Positions 36,768 to 45,735 of a stretch of 64,000 nucleotides of DNA are shown piece after piece. The notes beneath the pieces are model-generated. The model had not been told where the DNA came from and did no database searches. It saw only the letters and a program-made list of their open reading frames with translations. The position numbers and the translations under genes were made by a program. The stretch comes from Promethearchaeota archaeon (GTDB lineage Archaea; Asgardarchaeota; Lokiarchaeia; Helarchaeales; RDOG01). Positions within the stretch are counted from its first letter, which is position 1, and each line of letters opens with the position of its first letter. The stretch covers positions 124,001 through 188,000 of the forward strand of contig RDOG01000004.1 of NCBI GenBank assembly GCA_011365055.1, given 5' to 3'.

Positions 36768-38012
36768 ATGATGACTGAATCAAGATTGATTTCAACTCCA
36801 TGTTTAGATTTCAATTTAAACCCTTTTTTAATCGGAGATTCCGCAATTTGCCCGAGATGTGGTGATGAATACTTCCAAACAGCTTGTGCTGCACATGATG
36901 AACAATTATCACTTTTTTATAATTATATTCCAGGAATTGAAAAGGAAAGACCAGTAATCGGGGAATGTTATAGTTGCGGGTTAAAAATAATTATTGATGA
37001 TTTCCGTGATATCAAAGAAACATTTTACTCAGATAAGAATAATTTAACATTACCTTTAGAAAAAAAATTTATGTTTTTCACGAATTCTATTGGGTATGGG
37101 CAATGGAAATATCCCTTAGTTACTTACAAGGATTATCTTAAATTGCGTAAGCGTAATTACACGATAACAATAAATGGAAAAAAAGTGCCCATGGAATACG
37201 ATGTAATGATTATTGATCCTGGTGTAAATGGATTAAAAAATAGGAAAGACTATCCCTTTAAGGATCAATACCCTCCCAAGAAATTAAGAGCAAATCAATT
37301 TTTTGTTCCACTTGATTATCCTTATGACGTTGGACCAGATTTGACTCAAGAAGAATGCATTAAAAAAACTTGGGAAAATATTAAAAAATGGCATAAGCAT
37401 CCTAAGGCCATTTGCTCAGTTCAATATGAATTTGAAAATCTTGATAGTCTTAAAAAGAATTATTTGAAATTATATCCTTTAGTGGACAAAATCGGAATAG
37501 GAAATCTTTGCAAGTCAAAGAAATGGAAAAATTTTTTGATTCCCGCAGTTAAATTCATTTTTACACATAACCCCAATAAGAAATGGATTCATTTTTTTGG
37601 TTTAAGAATTGAAGCGTGTAAATTTATTGCAGATCTTAACCCTCAACAGTTTTTCCCTGTAAGTGTTGATTCATTAAAATTTGATTATGGAATGCATAAT
37701 GAGAAACGAAAAGTTGGAACTCCAGGGAATACTAAAAAAGAACGATGGAAACGATTTTTCGAATATGTAAATTATATAGAAAAGAGAAATGTCGAAAAAA
37801 GTAAGTGTTATCAAACTCATCAGTTCTTAGAATTATATCCAATTTTAAAAAATGCTCATTCATTCAAAAGCTTCTTTTTAAAACCAGTTCGATACAAGCC
37901 TAAAATGCAACGCTTAAGAAAAATAATAAAAGATCATATTAATTCCGCTTCAGATTCTAGTTTTAAAATGAAATTTACAACTAATAAATGTCTTTTTGAT
38001 TTTTTTAGGTAA
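36768..38012 (+). CDS. TGT/DpdA-superfamily enzyme with N-terminal zinc ribbon
   Basis: The 414-aa protein has an N-terminal zinc ribbon (C28, C31, C67, C70). A TIM-barrel of the tRNA-guanine transglycosylase type follows: VMIIDPGVNGL (D150), PLDYP near 181-185, SVQYE near 217-221, KIGIGNLC near 241-248, IHFFGLR near 274-280 and SVDSLKFDYG from 299 (D301). TGT enzymes swap guanine for a 7-deazaguanine in tRNA; DpdA relatives do so in DNA of phages and genomic islands. The loose fit to tRNA enzymes, and a second TGT-like gene nearby with a methyltransferase between them, favours DNA modification. That is inference. Confidence 0.75.
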   Translation: MMTESRLISTPCLDFNLNPFLIGDSAICPRCGDEYFQTACAAHDEQLSLFYNYIPGIEKERPVIGECYSCGLKIIIDDFRDIKETFYSDKNNLTLPLEKKFMFFTNSIGYGQWKYPLVTYKDYLKLRKRNYTITINGKKVPMEYDVMIIDPGVNGLKNRKDYPFKDQYPPKKLRANQFFVPLDYPYDVGPDLTQEECIKKTWENIKKWHKHPKAICSVQYEFENLDSLKKNYLKLYPLVDKIGIGNLCKSKKWKNFLIPAVKFIFTHNPNKKWIHFFGLRIEACKFIADLNPQQFFPVSVDSLKFDYGMHNEKRKVGTPGNTKKERWKRFFEYVNYIEKRNVEKSKCYQTHQFLELYPILKNAHSFKSFFLKPVRYKPKMQRLRKIIKDHINSASDSSFKMKFTTNKCLFDFFR

Positions 38013-38027
38013 TGATAGGATATTAAA

Positions 38028-38252
38028 ATGGAGTTATTTTCATTTATGAATAAAAAAGGAAAACTCATAATAAAGACAATTGAAGAATTGCCAACACCAT
38101 TCTTACGATTAATTTGGAATTCTTCCATTTTGGTAGATATTCATGGTAAAAAAGAAAGAGATGAAATGTTATCCTACATGCATGATGCTAACATGGATGT
38201 TGAAATGATTAATGACACATTTTTAAGTGAAAATTGGCCTGGCTTTTATTAA
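38028..38252 (+). CDS. Small hypothetical protein downstream of the TGT-like gene
   Basis: The 74-aa protein follows the TGT-like gene by 15 nt and has IKTIEELPTPFLRLIWNSSILVDIHGKKE and an acidic C-terminal helix. No motif recognised. Linkage suggests co-expression. Confidence 0.55.
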   Translation: MELFSFMNKKGKLIIKTIEELPTPFLRLIWNSSILVDIHGKKERDEMLSYMHDANMDVEMINDTFLSENWPGFY

Positions 38253-38573
38253 AAATAATTATTAAATATATTCTTGTCTCTTTTTCTTATTTTTTTTGTC
38301 TATTTCATTTATTTTTTATTTTCATTCAACTCCTTTTTTTTAAAATCCCTTATCTCAAAAAAATTACTAATAAAAAAACCAGCATTAAATTATTATCAAC
38401 AATCATTTTTAATGGTGTTTTATTTGTAATAAAAAGGTTAAAGAGAAATGTTGGCAAATAGAGATGAGAAATAAAGAAATAAATTCATTAAGGAATATAT
38501 TGACAAAATAATTGTGAGAATTAAAAAATACAATTAAAAAATAACGACCTGATGAATGATGAGTTGAATAATT
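38253..38573. other. T-rich region with no supported gene
   Basis: The plus strand is almost pure T/A around 38260-38345, typical of gene ends here. A hydrophobic 75-codon frame at 38234-38461 falls entirely on this compositional bias and overlaps the previous gene; I do not call it. The rest holds no clear feature. Confidence 0.45.
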
Positions 38574-38714
38574 TTGAAAAAAGATGAAGAATCACAAAAT
38601 GTAATCAATAATAATGTATGCGTCATTGCAGATCCACGAAGCGGATCTCAATGCCCATCTCATCACAATTGTAATAAATGTGAATACTTAAAAAAAGTCA
38701 AGAAGGAGAAATAA
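38574..38714 (+). CDS. Small Cys/His-rich (zinc) protein, 46 aa
   Basis: A TTG-started frame encodes NVCVIADP, then QCPSHHNCNKCEYLKK. Its four cysteines and two histidines in about 25 residues strongly suggest a metal site. It is missed by length cut-offs. The ribosome-binding site is weak, so the start is uncertain. Confidence 0.5.
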   Translation: MKKDEESQNVINNNVCVIADPRSGSQCPSHHNCNKCEYLKKVKKEK

Positions 38715-38773
38715 GATAAAAATTAGATAGATACAAACGCATTTTTTAAATTTTTCAATAAGGAGCGAAAAGA

Positions 38774-39205
38774 ATGAAGGAAAATAAACTCGTATATTAT
38801 ATAAATAAAATTTCAAATATTATAGCAGATATTGAGAATTTAAAATATGATATCTTTGATGAGGATTTTGAAGAGTTTAAGGACATACTAAATCACGTCC
38901 ACGATAGAGTATTTAATGTTATTAATTGTTTTACTTCTGAAATTGATGATGAAAAGCAGAAGGAAGGAAAATTGATTGAAGAGGAGATAAATAATATTAA
39001 CATTAACGGTGGTTCCAAAGAAAAGTTGATTTTAGAAATTTCTAAAGATATTTCGGAATATATAAAACCAATATTAACAAAAATTACTAAAAATCTTTCT
39101 CTTCTCATAAAAGAAACGTTGAAAACTATTCCTAAAGAATTAATGGGGCAATTTGAAATTATACCCACCATCTACTATCCAGAGGTTACTATTCGGTCTA
39201 GATGA
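38774..39205 (+). CDS. Hypothetical helical protein
   Basis: The 143-aa acidic, mostly helical protein (YYINKISNIIADIENLKYDIFDEDF, and later LILEISKDISEYIKPILTKITKNL) has a GGAG ribosome-binding site 9 nt before the ATG. Coiled-coil-like heptads are visible. No family recognised. Confidence 0.6.
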   Translation: MKENKLVYYINKISNIIADIENLKYDIFDEDFEEFKDILNHVHDRVFNVINCFTSEIDDEKQKEGKLIEEEINNININGGSKEKLILEISKDISEYIKPILTKITKNLSLLIKETLKTIPKELMGQFEIIPTIYYPEVTIRSR

Positions 39206-39234
39206 TATTTAATAAATAAGAAATGGGATTTTTA

Positions 39235-39456
39235 ATGACTGATAATAAAATTAATGCTAAAAAAAGGAAATTAAAAAAAATTTATGAAAAAATCATGATG
39301 CTTTGGAAGTTTAAAAAAGAAACAGATAATATTGATGATATTTCAAGATTAGAATCAGAATTCTTAGAACTTTATCTAGAAATATATCCAGAAAGTCAGT
39401 ATGAGTCTGGTCAAGATATCATTTATCGTTTATCATTTGATATTGAAAATATTTAA
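39235..39456 (+). CDS. Small hypothetical protein
   Basis: The 73-aa protein has a Lys-rich helix (AKKRKLKKIYEKIMMLWKFKKE) and an acidic second half. ATG at 39235 is preceded by GGGA; an ATG at 39223 is an alternative. It lies 29 nt after the previous gene. No family recognised. Confidence 0.5.
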   Translation: MTDNKINAKKRKLKKIYEKIMMLWKFKKETDNIDDISRLESEFLELYLEIYPESQYESGQDIIYRLSFDIENI

Positions 39457-39708
39457 TATTTTAAACTATTTCGTACATTGAATTCTTGTCTCTATTTGCT
39501 TTTCTTTTTTTTATACATTTTTAAAAGCGAATTTTCGCGGTTATCATGCGAAATTTTAGCGGATTACAAAGAATAACTGTTTAAAAATTTAATATGAATT
39601 CTAGAATAATACATTTGATTATTTGGTGTTTTTATTGTAGATGAATATATAATTCTTCATTGGCAAAAAGGACAAGAATTTTTTTATTAAATATTGGAAA
39701 TGAAAAAA

Positions 39709-41010
39709 ATGTCTAATAATAAGTGCGTTCAAATAGATTTAGTTGATTATTTTCCTCTATTTTCTGAGTCTAAAAGAAAAGAAACACAGAATATTAAACC
39801 AAAAATTAAAAAGCAAACATTAAGTGAGGTATCTCATGGATTTATAAAGGGGATAGGTTTTAAAGGAACGGGCATGGCAGCTCGTTATTTGGGTGCATTT
39901 ACTCGTATTGAGGAGGAATTCATCAAGGCCACTTACTCGCAATTGAATAATATCCTTGATCCTAATTGTAGTCTATATTTAGTTCATTATAAAAAAGATG
40001 GCGTCATTAAGGGATTAGATGTATCTCTTTTTTGTGGGGGATGCAAGTTAGGGACTATCCGTATTGATGTTAAAAAAGAATCCGAATATACAATACGTAT
40101 CCGGGTCCAAAAATTTCTTCAAATTTGCAAAAATTTAGGTGTAAAGATTAATTTGATGATCATTGACGCTCCATACTCTTTGGATAAGGATAAAAAAATG
40201 TATAACACCTATCATTATAATAAATATAGTGATTATAGATTATTCATCCAAAAAATAGTGAAAAATTGTCTCGAAATACTATCTCCTGGAGGAATTCTCA
40301 TCTCTAAGAATTGGAGAGCTTTGAATTTAAAAAATTCAAATTTATTGTTTCGATTATTCACTTTTTATGGAGGAAGAAGAAGAATCACAATTTTTGAAGG
40401 ATGGCAATATAGACCAAATAAACCGAAAAATCAAATCCCCTTTCAATTTCATTGGTTCGAAGTCGAGAAAGAATTAAATCGGACTTTTCAAATGAAAAAA
40501 GAGGCTCCAAAAATAGATTGGATTCCAACAATTAGATGGCTTAAGGGGAAATATAATTCCTGGTCTGATCAGGAAATTCAATTCATTAATATCAAACTCA
40601 AAAAATGCTCACCCGTTGATAAAGTTGCTATCATAACTGAGAGTAAGGATTATCATATTTTACAAGGATTATTTAGCAAATCAAATTTATTAGATTTAGA
40701 TCAATTCTTCGAAGAGAATGAAAAATTTAACGTTTTAATACTCGATTCTTACCCAAAGATAGGTGGAAGTATTACCAAAACCAATAAATTTAAGGAATTA
40801 GCCGAAAAGTATATTAAAAAAGAGGGATTGTTGTTTACAAAAACATATTTTGACCTTTCATTAGACCCTAATAAATGGTCCAAAAGAACTGTTGAAAAAA
40901 AGATTAAAAATGAAGAAAATTTACCCAAATTTGATTTAAAAGGAAGAAGAATTGTAATTTATGATAATTATCATCCAATAGATCTTTTAAGTTGTTATAA
41001 AAGAAAATGA
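39709..41010 (+). CDS. Class I SAM methyltransferase-like protein (DAPY motif)
   Basis: The 433-aa protein has a nucleotide-binding motif I, LDVSLFCGGCKLGTIRIDV (GG near 110). A catalytic-type motif IV follows, MIIDAPYS (near 150-157), which corresponds to the DPPY of N6-adenine/N4-cytosine and related methylases with Ala in place of the first Pro. SPGGILISKNWR comes next. A second Rossmann-like half (about 300-430: VAIITESKDYHILQGL, FNVLILDSYP, KEGLLFTKTY) could be an inactive copy or substrate domain. It lies between two TGT-like genes, so it may act on the same modified nucleic acid. Start ATG 39709; 39700 is also possible. Confidence 0.65.
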   Translation: MSNNKCVQIDLVDYFPLFSESKRKETQNIKPKIKKQTLSEVSHGFIKGIGFKGTGMAARYLGAFTRIEEEFIKATYSQLNNILDPNCSLYLVHYKKDGVIKGLDVSLFCGGCKLGTIRIDVKKESEYTIRIRVQKFLQICKNLGVKINLMIIDAPYSLDKDKKMYNTYHYNKYSDYRLFIQKIVKNCLEILSPGGILISKNWRALNLKNSNLLFRLFTFYGGRRRITIFEGWQYRPNKPKNQIPFQFHWFEVEKELNRTFQMKKEAPKIDWIPTIRWLKGKYNSWSDQEIQFINIKLKKCSPVDKVAIITESKDYHILQGLFSKSNLLDLDQFFEENEKFNVLILDSYPKIGGSITKTNKFKELAEKYIKKEGLLFTKTYFDLSLDPNKWSKRTVEKKIKNEENLPKFDLKGRRIVIYDNYHPIDLLSCYKRK

Positions 41011-41050
41011 ATTCTCATGCACTAAGATCGACTTATTTAGGGTAATGAAA

Positions 41051-41272
41051 ATGAACCGAAAAAAGAATATATTTCACATGCTCGCCGATTTTTTTTATGA
41101 TTGTGAGGTAGCACTTGCTGGATTAATGAATTATGATAATCCGTTATGGGAACCGGAATATTGGCAGAAAGTTGAGGCAAAAATTTTTGAAGATCAGGGC
41201 AAGTTCCTCAAGAAGATATTTGGATTAAAAAATCAGAATGGCAAAAAAGAAGAAAAATTTACAAGGAGATAA
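41051..41272 (+). CDS. Small hypothetical protein
   Basis: The 73-aa protein has an N-terminal basic stretch and a middle HMLADFFYDCEVALAGLMNY, WEPEYWQKV. Linked to the methyltransferase gene by 40 nt, with GGGTAA upstream. No domain recognised. Confidence 0.5.
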   Translation: MNRKKNIFHMLADFFYDCEVALAGLMNYDNPLWEPEYWQKVEAKIFEDQGKFLKKIFGLKNQNGKKEEKFTRR

Positions 41273-41557
41273 GCGAAAAAACATTAATTTTTTTAATTTA
41301 TTTTTTTTATTTTTTATCAATCATAAAAATTATGTTTTAATTTCTTTTAATTCTTGTCTTTTTTTTATTTCTCATTTTAATTCATTTCATTATTTTTTAA
41401 AAAATAGTAAAAAACAAATTGTATTTGATAATTTTATTTCATTTCAAAAAATTACTTATTTAAAAATGAATTTCATATTCAATCTAGTTTTACATGTTTT
41501 AAATTAGTTTAATTGTGTTTTTCAGAACAGAATTATTAGAAGGAGACCTTGAAAACA
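41273..41557. other. T-rich stretch with no supported gene
   Basis: The plus strand is rich in T runs, ending near the GGAGA ribosome-binding site before 41558. A Phe-rich frame at 41238-41507 reflects this bias. It probably ends the preceding transcript. Confidence 0.45.
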
Positions 41558-41695
41558 ATGACTTCAACCAAAGAAATATTTTTAAAAAAATTAGGATGGA
41601 CCGTGGAAGAAATTGAAAGATATTTCAATCAATTTAATTTTTATTATTTTGGGGAAGAATCCGCCAAGAAAATGCAAGAGTGGGCTAAAAAGTGA
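41558..41695 (+). CDS. Small protein overlapping the second TGT-like gene
   Basis: The 45-aa protein starts at an ATG 10 nt after AGGAGA and ends KKMQEWAKK, overlapping the GTG start of the next gene by 4 nt (GTGA). It is helical and charged (TKEIFLKKLGWTVEEIERYF). The overlap shows it is translated with the enzyme and may be a small partner. Confidence 0.65.
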   Translation: MTSTKEIFLKKLGWTVEEIERYFNQFNFYYFGEESAKKMQEWAKK

Positions 41696-43005
41696 AGGAT
41701 ATTTATATTAGTGATATAAATAAAAATTTTTCTTTTATTACAAAAATCCTTAAATCTATCGTGCCATATTATGGAAAGCAGAACCCCCCAAAAAATTTTT
41801 TCTCTAAATGGAAAAAAGTTAAAAAGTGTTACGACTCAGGTGGGTTTAGCTTTTTAATGGGAAACATATCTGAAAGTCAATTGGATCCTGATAGAACAAT
41901 TGAAATCTATAATACCTTAGGACATGGAGAAAATGATATTTTATTGCAATTAGATCTTCCTCCATATTCCGAAGATAATATGGAAAAAAGATTAACGTTA
42001 ATCGATAAAAATGTTGAATATTATTTTTATCAAAAAGCAAAAATTGAAAAAATTATTCCTATATTACACGGATGGAAACGAAACGAACTTGAATATCATT
42101 TAGATAAATTAAATGGATTTAAATCACCAATCGCGGCAGTTTACAATGGTTGTTTAACAAAATCGAAGACCATTGCAGTAGGATCAAACCTATCTTTAGT
42201 GAAAACGAAAAAGGTTGCGATGGGAAGTTATTTAGCGACTGCAAAAGATAAAAAAAGAAAAGTATCTTTTGAAAAAGTACTTAATCACATATTATATTCG
42301 CTTCAGACCTTGGATGGGTATGAGGTAATAGTTCTTGGGGCAGGAAATGTCAACATGAGTCATATATTGTTCAGCCTTGGAGCTCAAGCCACTGATGGAT
42401 GCAGTTGGCGAATTGATGCAGCGTTTGGTCGGATCTATTTAGTTGGAAAAACTCCAATTAGCTTCTTAACCGTTACTAAAGTAAAAGATAAGAGAGGACT
42501 GCTAAGCATATTAGGAGCAAAAATTGGAAATAGTATCATAAAAGAATTAGTTAAATCTTCATTTTATTTAAGCGAACAATTCCAATCAGAAATACGCCGC
42601 CTATCAGTTAAATATAAAATACCATTAATAAAATTAAAGCAAATTATTAAAGATTTTTTCATTATAAGAAGATCTGGAAGAAATCCCATTGATGAAGATA
42701 TGATAATTTTACGAGAAATGCATGAGCTACCCAATCATCCTTTTCACGATTTACCCTTCAAAATATTTTTTGAAAAATTAAAGAGAAGTTCAGGAGTAAG
42801 AGCTTATCATAATGCTTTTGTCATTACTCTAGAAGAAAATATCGCTAGACAACACGAAAATGACGAAGATAGTTACTTTAAATATCTTAAAAAAAGATTT
42901 GAATCTTATTCTTCCAAGATTCATTTAGATGTTTTAAAATTCTTTCATAAAAGAATGAGGTATCCTTACATTCAACAAAATTTAGAAATATATTTACGAA
43001 ATTAA
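41692..43005 (+). CDS. TGT/DpdA-like deazapurine transglycosylase
   Basis: The 437-aa protein carries TGT hallmarks. YDSGGFSF (D48) matches the DSGGFQ of TGT, IIPILHGW near 121-128 the substrate loop, and IVLGAGN followed by FSLGAQATDGCSW and AAFGR (residues 213-247) the C-terminal half. There D235 corresponds to the nucleophilic Asp of FDS. It lacks the PUA domain and zinc site of archaeal tRNA TGT. DpdA-type proteins insert 7-deazaguanine into DNA. With the gene at 36768 it forms a pair. GTG start at 41692, coupled to the small upstream gene. Substrate (DNA or RNA) undetermined. Confidence 0.8.
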   Translation: MKDIYISDINKNFSFITKILKSIVPYYGKQNPPKNFFSKWKKVKKCYDSGGFSFLMGNISESQLDPDRTIEIYNTLGHGENDILLQLDLPPYSEDNMEKRLTLIDKNVEYYFYQKAKIEKIIPILHGWKRNELEYHLDKLNGFKSPIAAVYNGCLTKSKTIAVGSNLSLVKTKKVAMGSYLATAKDKKRKVSFEKVLNHILYSLQTLDGYEVIVLGAGNVNMSHILFSLGAQATDGCSWRIDAAFGRIYLVGKTPISFLTVTKVKDKRGLLSILGAKIGNSIIKELVKSSFYLSEQFQSEIRRLSVKYKIPLIKLKQIIKDFFIIRRSGRNPIDEDMIILREMHELPNHPFHDLPFKIFFEKLKRSSGVRAYHNAFVITLEENIARQHENDEDSYFKYLKKRFESYSSKIHLDVLKFFHKRMRYPYIQQNLEIYLRN

Positions 43006-43015
43006 GGTGAATTTT

Positions 43016-43198
43016 ATGTTAAATCTAGAAAATAATATATATAAAGATTTTAAAAATTCAAAACTAAATACAAAGCTACAAGTTGGACAAATTATCAAAG
43101 AATTAGCGATAAAATATGAGCGATCCGAAGAATATTTAAGATGTATTATTTCTAAAATTCTGCAATTTAAAATGGAATGTAATGGAAGGAATAAATGA
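43016..43198 (+). CDS. Small hypothetical protein, possible HTH
   Basis: The 60-aa protein has IIKELAIKYERSEEYLRCIISKIL, a helix-turn-helix-like pattern. ATG at 43016 follows AGGTGAATTTT. It may be a small DNA-binding regulator of the modification genes; that is a guess from spacing. Confidence 0.5.
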   Translation: MLNLENNIYKDFKNSKLNTKLQVGQIIKELAIKYERSEEYLRCIISKILQFKMECNGRNK

Positions 43199-43429
43199 AA
43201 AAATTTATAAAATCTTCTCTTTTTTCTGGTGGACTCCTTTTTTTTCTTTTTTTTCTTTTATTAATTTTCGAATTTAGTCAATAGCGCCCAATGATAGTGA
43301 GAATGTATTCAAATTATTTTTTTAATCCAAAATTTTTAGATTATAAAAAAATTACTTATTTAAAAAAAAGAGAGGAATAATTCTCAGTTTAACTCGTTAT
43401 TTTGCTGTTTTTTTGTGAGTTGATGATTC

Positions 43430-43906
43430 ATGATAAGTTCAAAAAAAAGATTAATGAATTTAGGAAATAGAATCAAATTCAGGAACTATCATAAAGAAAT
43501 ATTGGATTCACTGAATCAGGATTTCTTGAATGATGTTCTAAAAATAAAGAATTATTGGAAAAGAGAAGAAATGTTTAAAATTGCTTTAAAAACCATTCTA
43601 AGACAAGTACACGAGCCAAGGAAAAAAGAATATTATTTAGATTTTCTTGATTTTCTTTTAAATCTAAACGAATCAAATTTGAGGCGCAACTTATTACTAT
43701 TTTGGCATTCAACAATAAACTCGTATAAACAAAGGCATACAAGTTTGTTATCATCTATAAATAATAAAAACACAAATAGATGGATAAATGTAGATAATGA
43801 AGGGCTTCGATTGGGCCTAACTGGACAAATAAAAGTTAAAAAATTTGGTATTTTAAACAGAGATCCTAGTTTGAACGGTGCCATTACGGTTATTTATAAC
43901 AACTAA
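43430..43906 (+). CDS. Hypothetical protein
   Basis: The 158-aa protein has a helix-rich, basic first part (KEILDSLNQDFLNDVLKIKNYWKREEM) and a later segment RWINVDNEGLRLGLTGQIKVKKFG. No family recognised. It is collinear with neighbours and precedes an RPA2-like OB gene. Confidence 0.55.
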   Translation: MISSKKRLMNLGNRIKFRNYHKEILDSLNQDFLNDVLKIKNYWKREEMFKIALKTILRQVHEPRKKEYYLDFLDFLLNLNESNLRRNLLLFWHSTINSYKQRHTSLLSSINNKNTNRWINVDNEGLRLGLTGQIKVKKFGILNRDPSLNGAITVIYNN

Positions 43907-43957
43907 TGCATTTTTTCTCTATTTTTTTAATTTTTAAAGTAAAAGGAGCATTAATGA

Positions 43958-44326
43958 ATGAAAGATGACGGATTCGTTCTAAAACCAGCAAAGAATATAA
44001 CGCTTAGAGAGATTAATGAAGATCTTAAAGGTCAATCAGTTCGAGTTATTGCGAAAATTTTTCCAATTACTAATAATTCTTGGTTTATTGATGATGGTAA
44101 TGGAAAGTCAACTAAATTACTAATAAACGATGAAAAAATTAAATTAAAAAAGAAATTAAATTTCCTTGCAAAGAAAAATAGTCTAATCCGAGTGGTGGGA
44201 AACGTTAAATTTAATGATGAGGGAGATTTTTCTTTAAAAGTAAAATATATTCAAGATTTAAGTGAATTAAATTTAATTTTATATCAAAAAGTAATAAAAA
44301 TAAGAATTCGTTTAAATTCTAGTTAA
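43958..44326 (+). CDS. RPA2-like single OB-fold protein
   Basis: The 122-aa protein reads as one OB fold: VRVIAKIFPITNNSWFIDDGNGKSTKLLI, then SLIRVVGNVKFNDEGDFSLKV. The IDDG-x-G and VVG-x-V patterns are typical of RPA32/RPA14-like OB folds. It probably binds ssDNA with other OB proteins of the element. ATG preceded by AGGAGCATTA. Ends just before the gene at 44338. Confidence 0.7.
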   Translation: MKDDGFVLKPAKNITLREINEDLKGQSVRVIAKIFPITNNSWFIDDGNGKSTKLLINDEKIKLKKKLNFLAKKNSLIRVVGNVKFNDEGDFSLKVKYIQDLSELNLILYQKVIKIRIRLNSS

Positions 44327-44337
44327 ATGGGATTGAT

Positions 44338-44763
44338 ATGGCAACCAAAATTTTATTTAAAAAAAATGATGAGAAGGAAGAAAAAAAGACCAATAACCAA
44401 GATAAAAATAGACTTACGGCAAAAGAAGTTCGAAAACTTAATACTAAATATAGGAAACAATTAAATTTTTGGTCTGAGAGTGTCGAAAATATTAATTTAA
44501 ACTTAGTAGAAGTTAGAAGCTTTTTAGAAATAATTAAAGCATATTTAAAATCAATTTCAAAATCTGGAGCGTTTCCCAACCCTATTAATACTGAAAGTCT
44601 CAGGATAAAAGTTCAAGAAATCCTATCCTATCAAAAAAAAATAACTCAATCGATCGAATTCAATGAAAATTTAATAGCCAATATTCCTGATGAAGTTGAA
44701 GATGCCAATAATGATATTGAAGAAAATAGTGAAGACAAAAAAAGTTTGCTTGGTTACTTATAA
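44338..44763 (+). CDS. Hypothetical coiled-coil protein
   Basis: The 141-aa protein has a basic N-terminal third (KKNDEKEEKKTNNQDKNRLTAKEVRK), a central helix (ENINLNLVEVRSFLEIIKAYLKS) and an acidic C-terminal tail. It is collinear with the OB gene 11 nt upstream. No known domain. Confidence 0.55.
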   Translation: MATKILFKKNDEKEEKKTNNQDKNRLTAKEVRKLNTKYRKQLNFWSESVENINLNLVEVRSFLEIIKAYLKSISKSGAFPNPINTESLRIKVQEILSYQKKITQSIEFNENLIANIPDEVEDANNDIEENSEDKKSLLGYL

Positions 44764-44914
44764 TATAAGATATTTCTTTTCTTTTTTTTGAAAATTATTT
44801 CATCTTTTCCAAATTTCTTTATTATTTATTTTTCTAGCACCTTAAAAGAGGGATGTTCTAAATAAGGAATTTAAAAATCTAAGAGTATCTATTCACATTA
44901 CAAAAATTAATAAA

Positions 44915-45031
44915 ATGGTATTTTTTGTGAGAGTGAAAGATATATTCAGATTTTACAAAAATACTGCTCTAATTAAATTAAGAAGATGTTTAATAGAAAA
45001 AATTAAAAAACGAATTAAGAAGGTTGATTAA
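44915..45031 (+). CDS. Small basic ORF (38 aa)
   Basis: An ATG frame of 38 codons, very basic (KLRRCLIEKIKKRIKKVD), ends one nucleotide before the start of the OB gene at 45033. No ribosome-binding site is obvious. It may be a leader peptide gene or chance; composition is Lys-rich as elsewhere. Confidence 0.3.
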   Translation: MVFFVRVKDIFRFYKNTALIKLRRCLIEKIKKRIKKVD

Positions 45032-45032
45032 T

Positions 45033-45665
45033 ATGGTTAAATCTTTTCAAGATTTACAAGTTGGAGATAATTTAGAAAATAAGATTTGTATCCTAGAAAG
45101 CATTTCTGAAGAAATTGATGGTCCTATGGGGCCTTATAAAAAATTAACACTATCAGATCCTAGTGGTACCATTACCGTTTTGCTAGGCATTAATAAAACA
45201 AATGGATTGGGACAAGGAATGACAGTTCAAGTATCACTTGAAGTGAAACAGGGATCAGAACGTTTTCCATTAAAATTCTCAAATGTTGTAATTGAAAAAT
45301 TTAATGGTTTTTCAGAATCTCAGACTACTACATCAGACGAAAACGTGGAAAAAACTTCGACCTCTCAACCCAAATCGGAATCTAATGGTGAAATTGAATG
45401 GATGGAACTTGATAAATCGTGGAAGAAAAATGGGAATAAAAAAGAAATCAAAAATATTTTAATGCTTGGAGTTGTAAGACCTAAAAAAGAAAAGAATGAT
45501 GCAGGTTATCCCGAAATTAAAGCAAAAAGTCTTATTATCGGAATAAAAAATGGTTACAAAGATAAGGGGCTCTATATTACTCTTACATCAAAGAATATTA
45601 GACTTCTATCCGAATTAGATCGTAATCTTATCACCGAAGAAGCAACATTGCATTTAAAATCTTAA
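45033..45665 (+). CDS. OB-fold nucleic-acid-binding protein
   Basis: The 210-aa protein has an OB fold in its N-terminal half: VGDNLENKICILESISEE, then KKLTLSDPSGTITVLLG, then QVSLEVKQG. The L-x-D-x-x-G-x-I-x-V signature is that of archaeal RPA/SSB. A Ser/Thr-rich linker (near 100-125) leads to a second compact beta domain with KSLIIGIKNGYKDKGLYITL. ATG at 45033 follows AAGGTTGAT. It is one of at least five OB genes in this window. Confidence 0.65.
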   Translation: MVKSFQDLQVGDNLENKICILESISEEIDGPMGPYKKLTLSDPSGTITVLLGINKTNGLGQGMTVQVSLEVKQGSERFPLKFSNVVIEKFNGFSESQTTTSDENVEKTSTSQPKSESNGEIEWMELDKSWKKNGNKKEIKNILMLGVVRPKKEKNDAGYPEIKAKSLIIGIKNGYKDKGLYITLTSKNIRLLSELDRNLITEEATLHLKS

Positions 45666-45735
45666 TAAATTTTTCCACTCTTTTTTTTCTATTTTCTTTT
45701 ATACGGTAATTTCTTATTTCATTGTAGGTGATTTC

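Noticed and set aside
38234..38461. 75-codon hydrophobic ORF
   Set aside because: It overlaps the preceding gene's end, has no ribosome-binding site, and its Phe/Leu/Ile content follows from a T-rich terminator-like stretch.
39634..39690. 18-codon ATT-started frame with GGTG upstream
   Set aside because: Shows the same AGGTG-type leader as real genes but the product is too short to support.
41238..41507. 89-codon Phe-rich ORF
   Set aside because: Compositional artefact of T-rich DNA, overlapping the small gene at 41051 with no ribosome-binding site.
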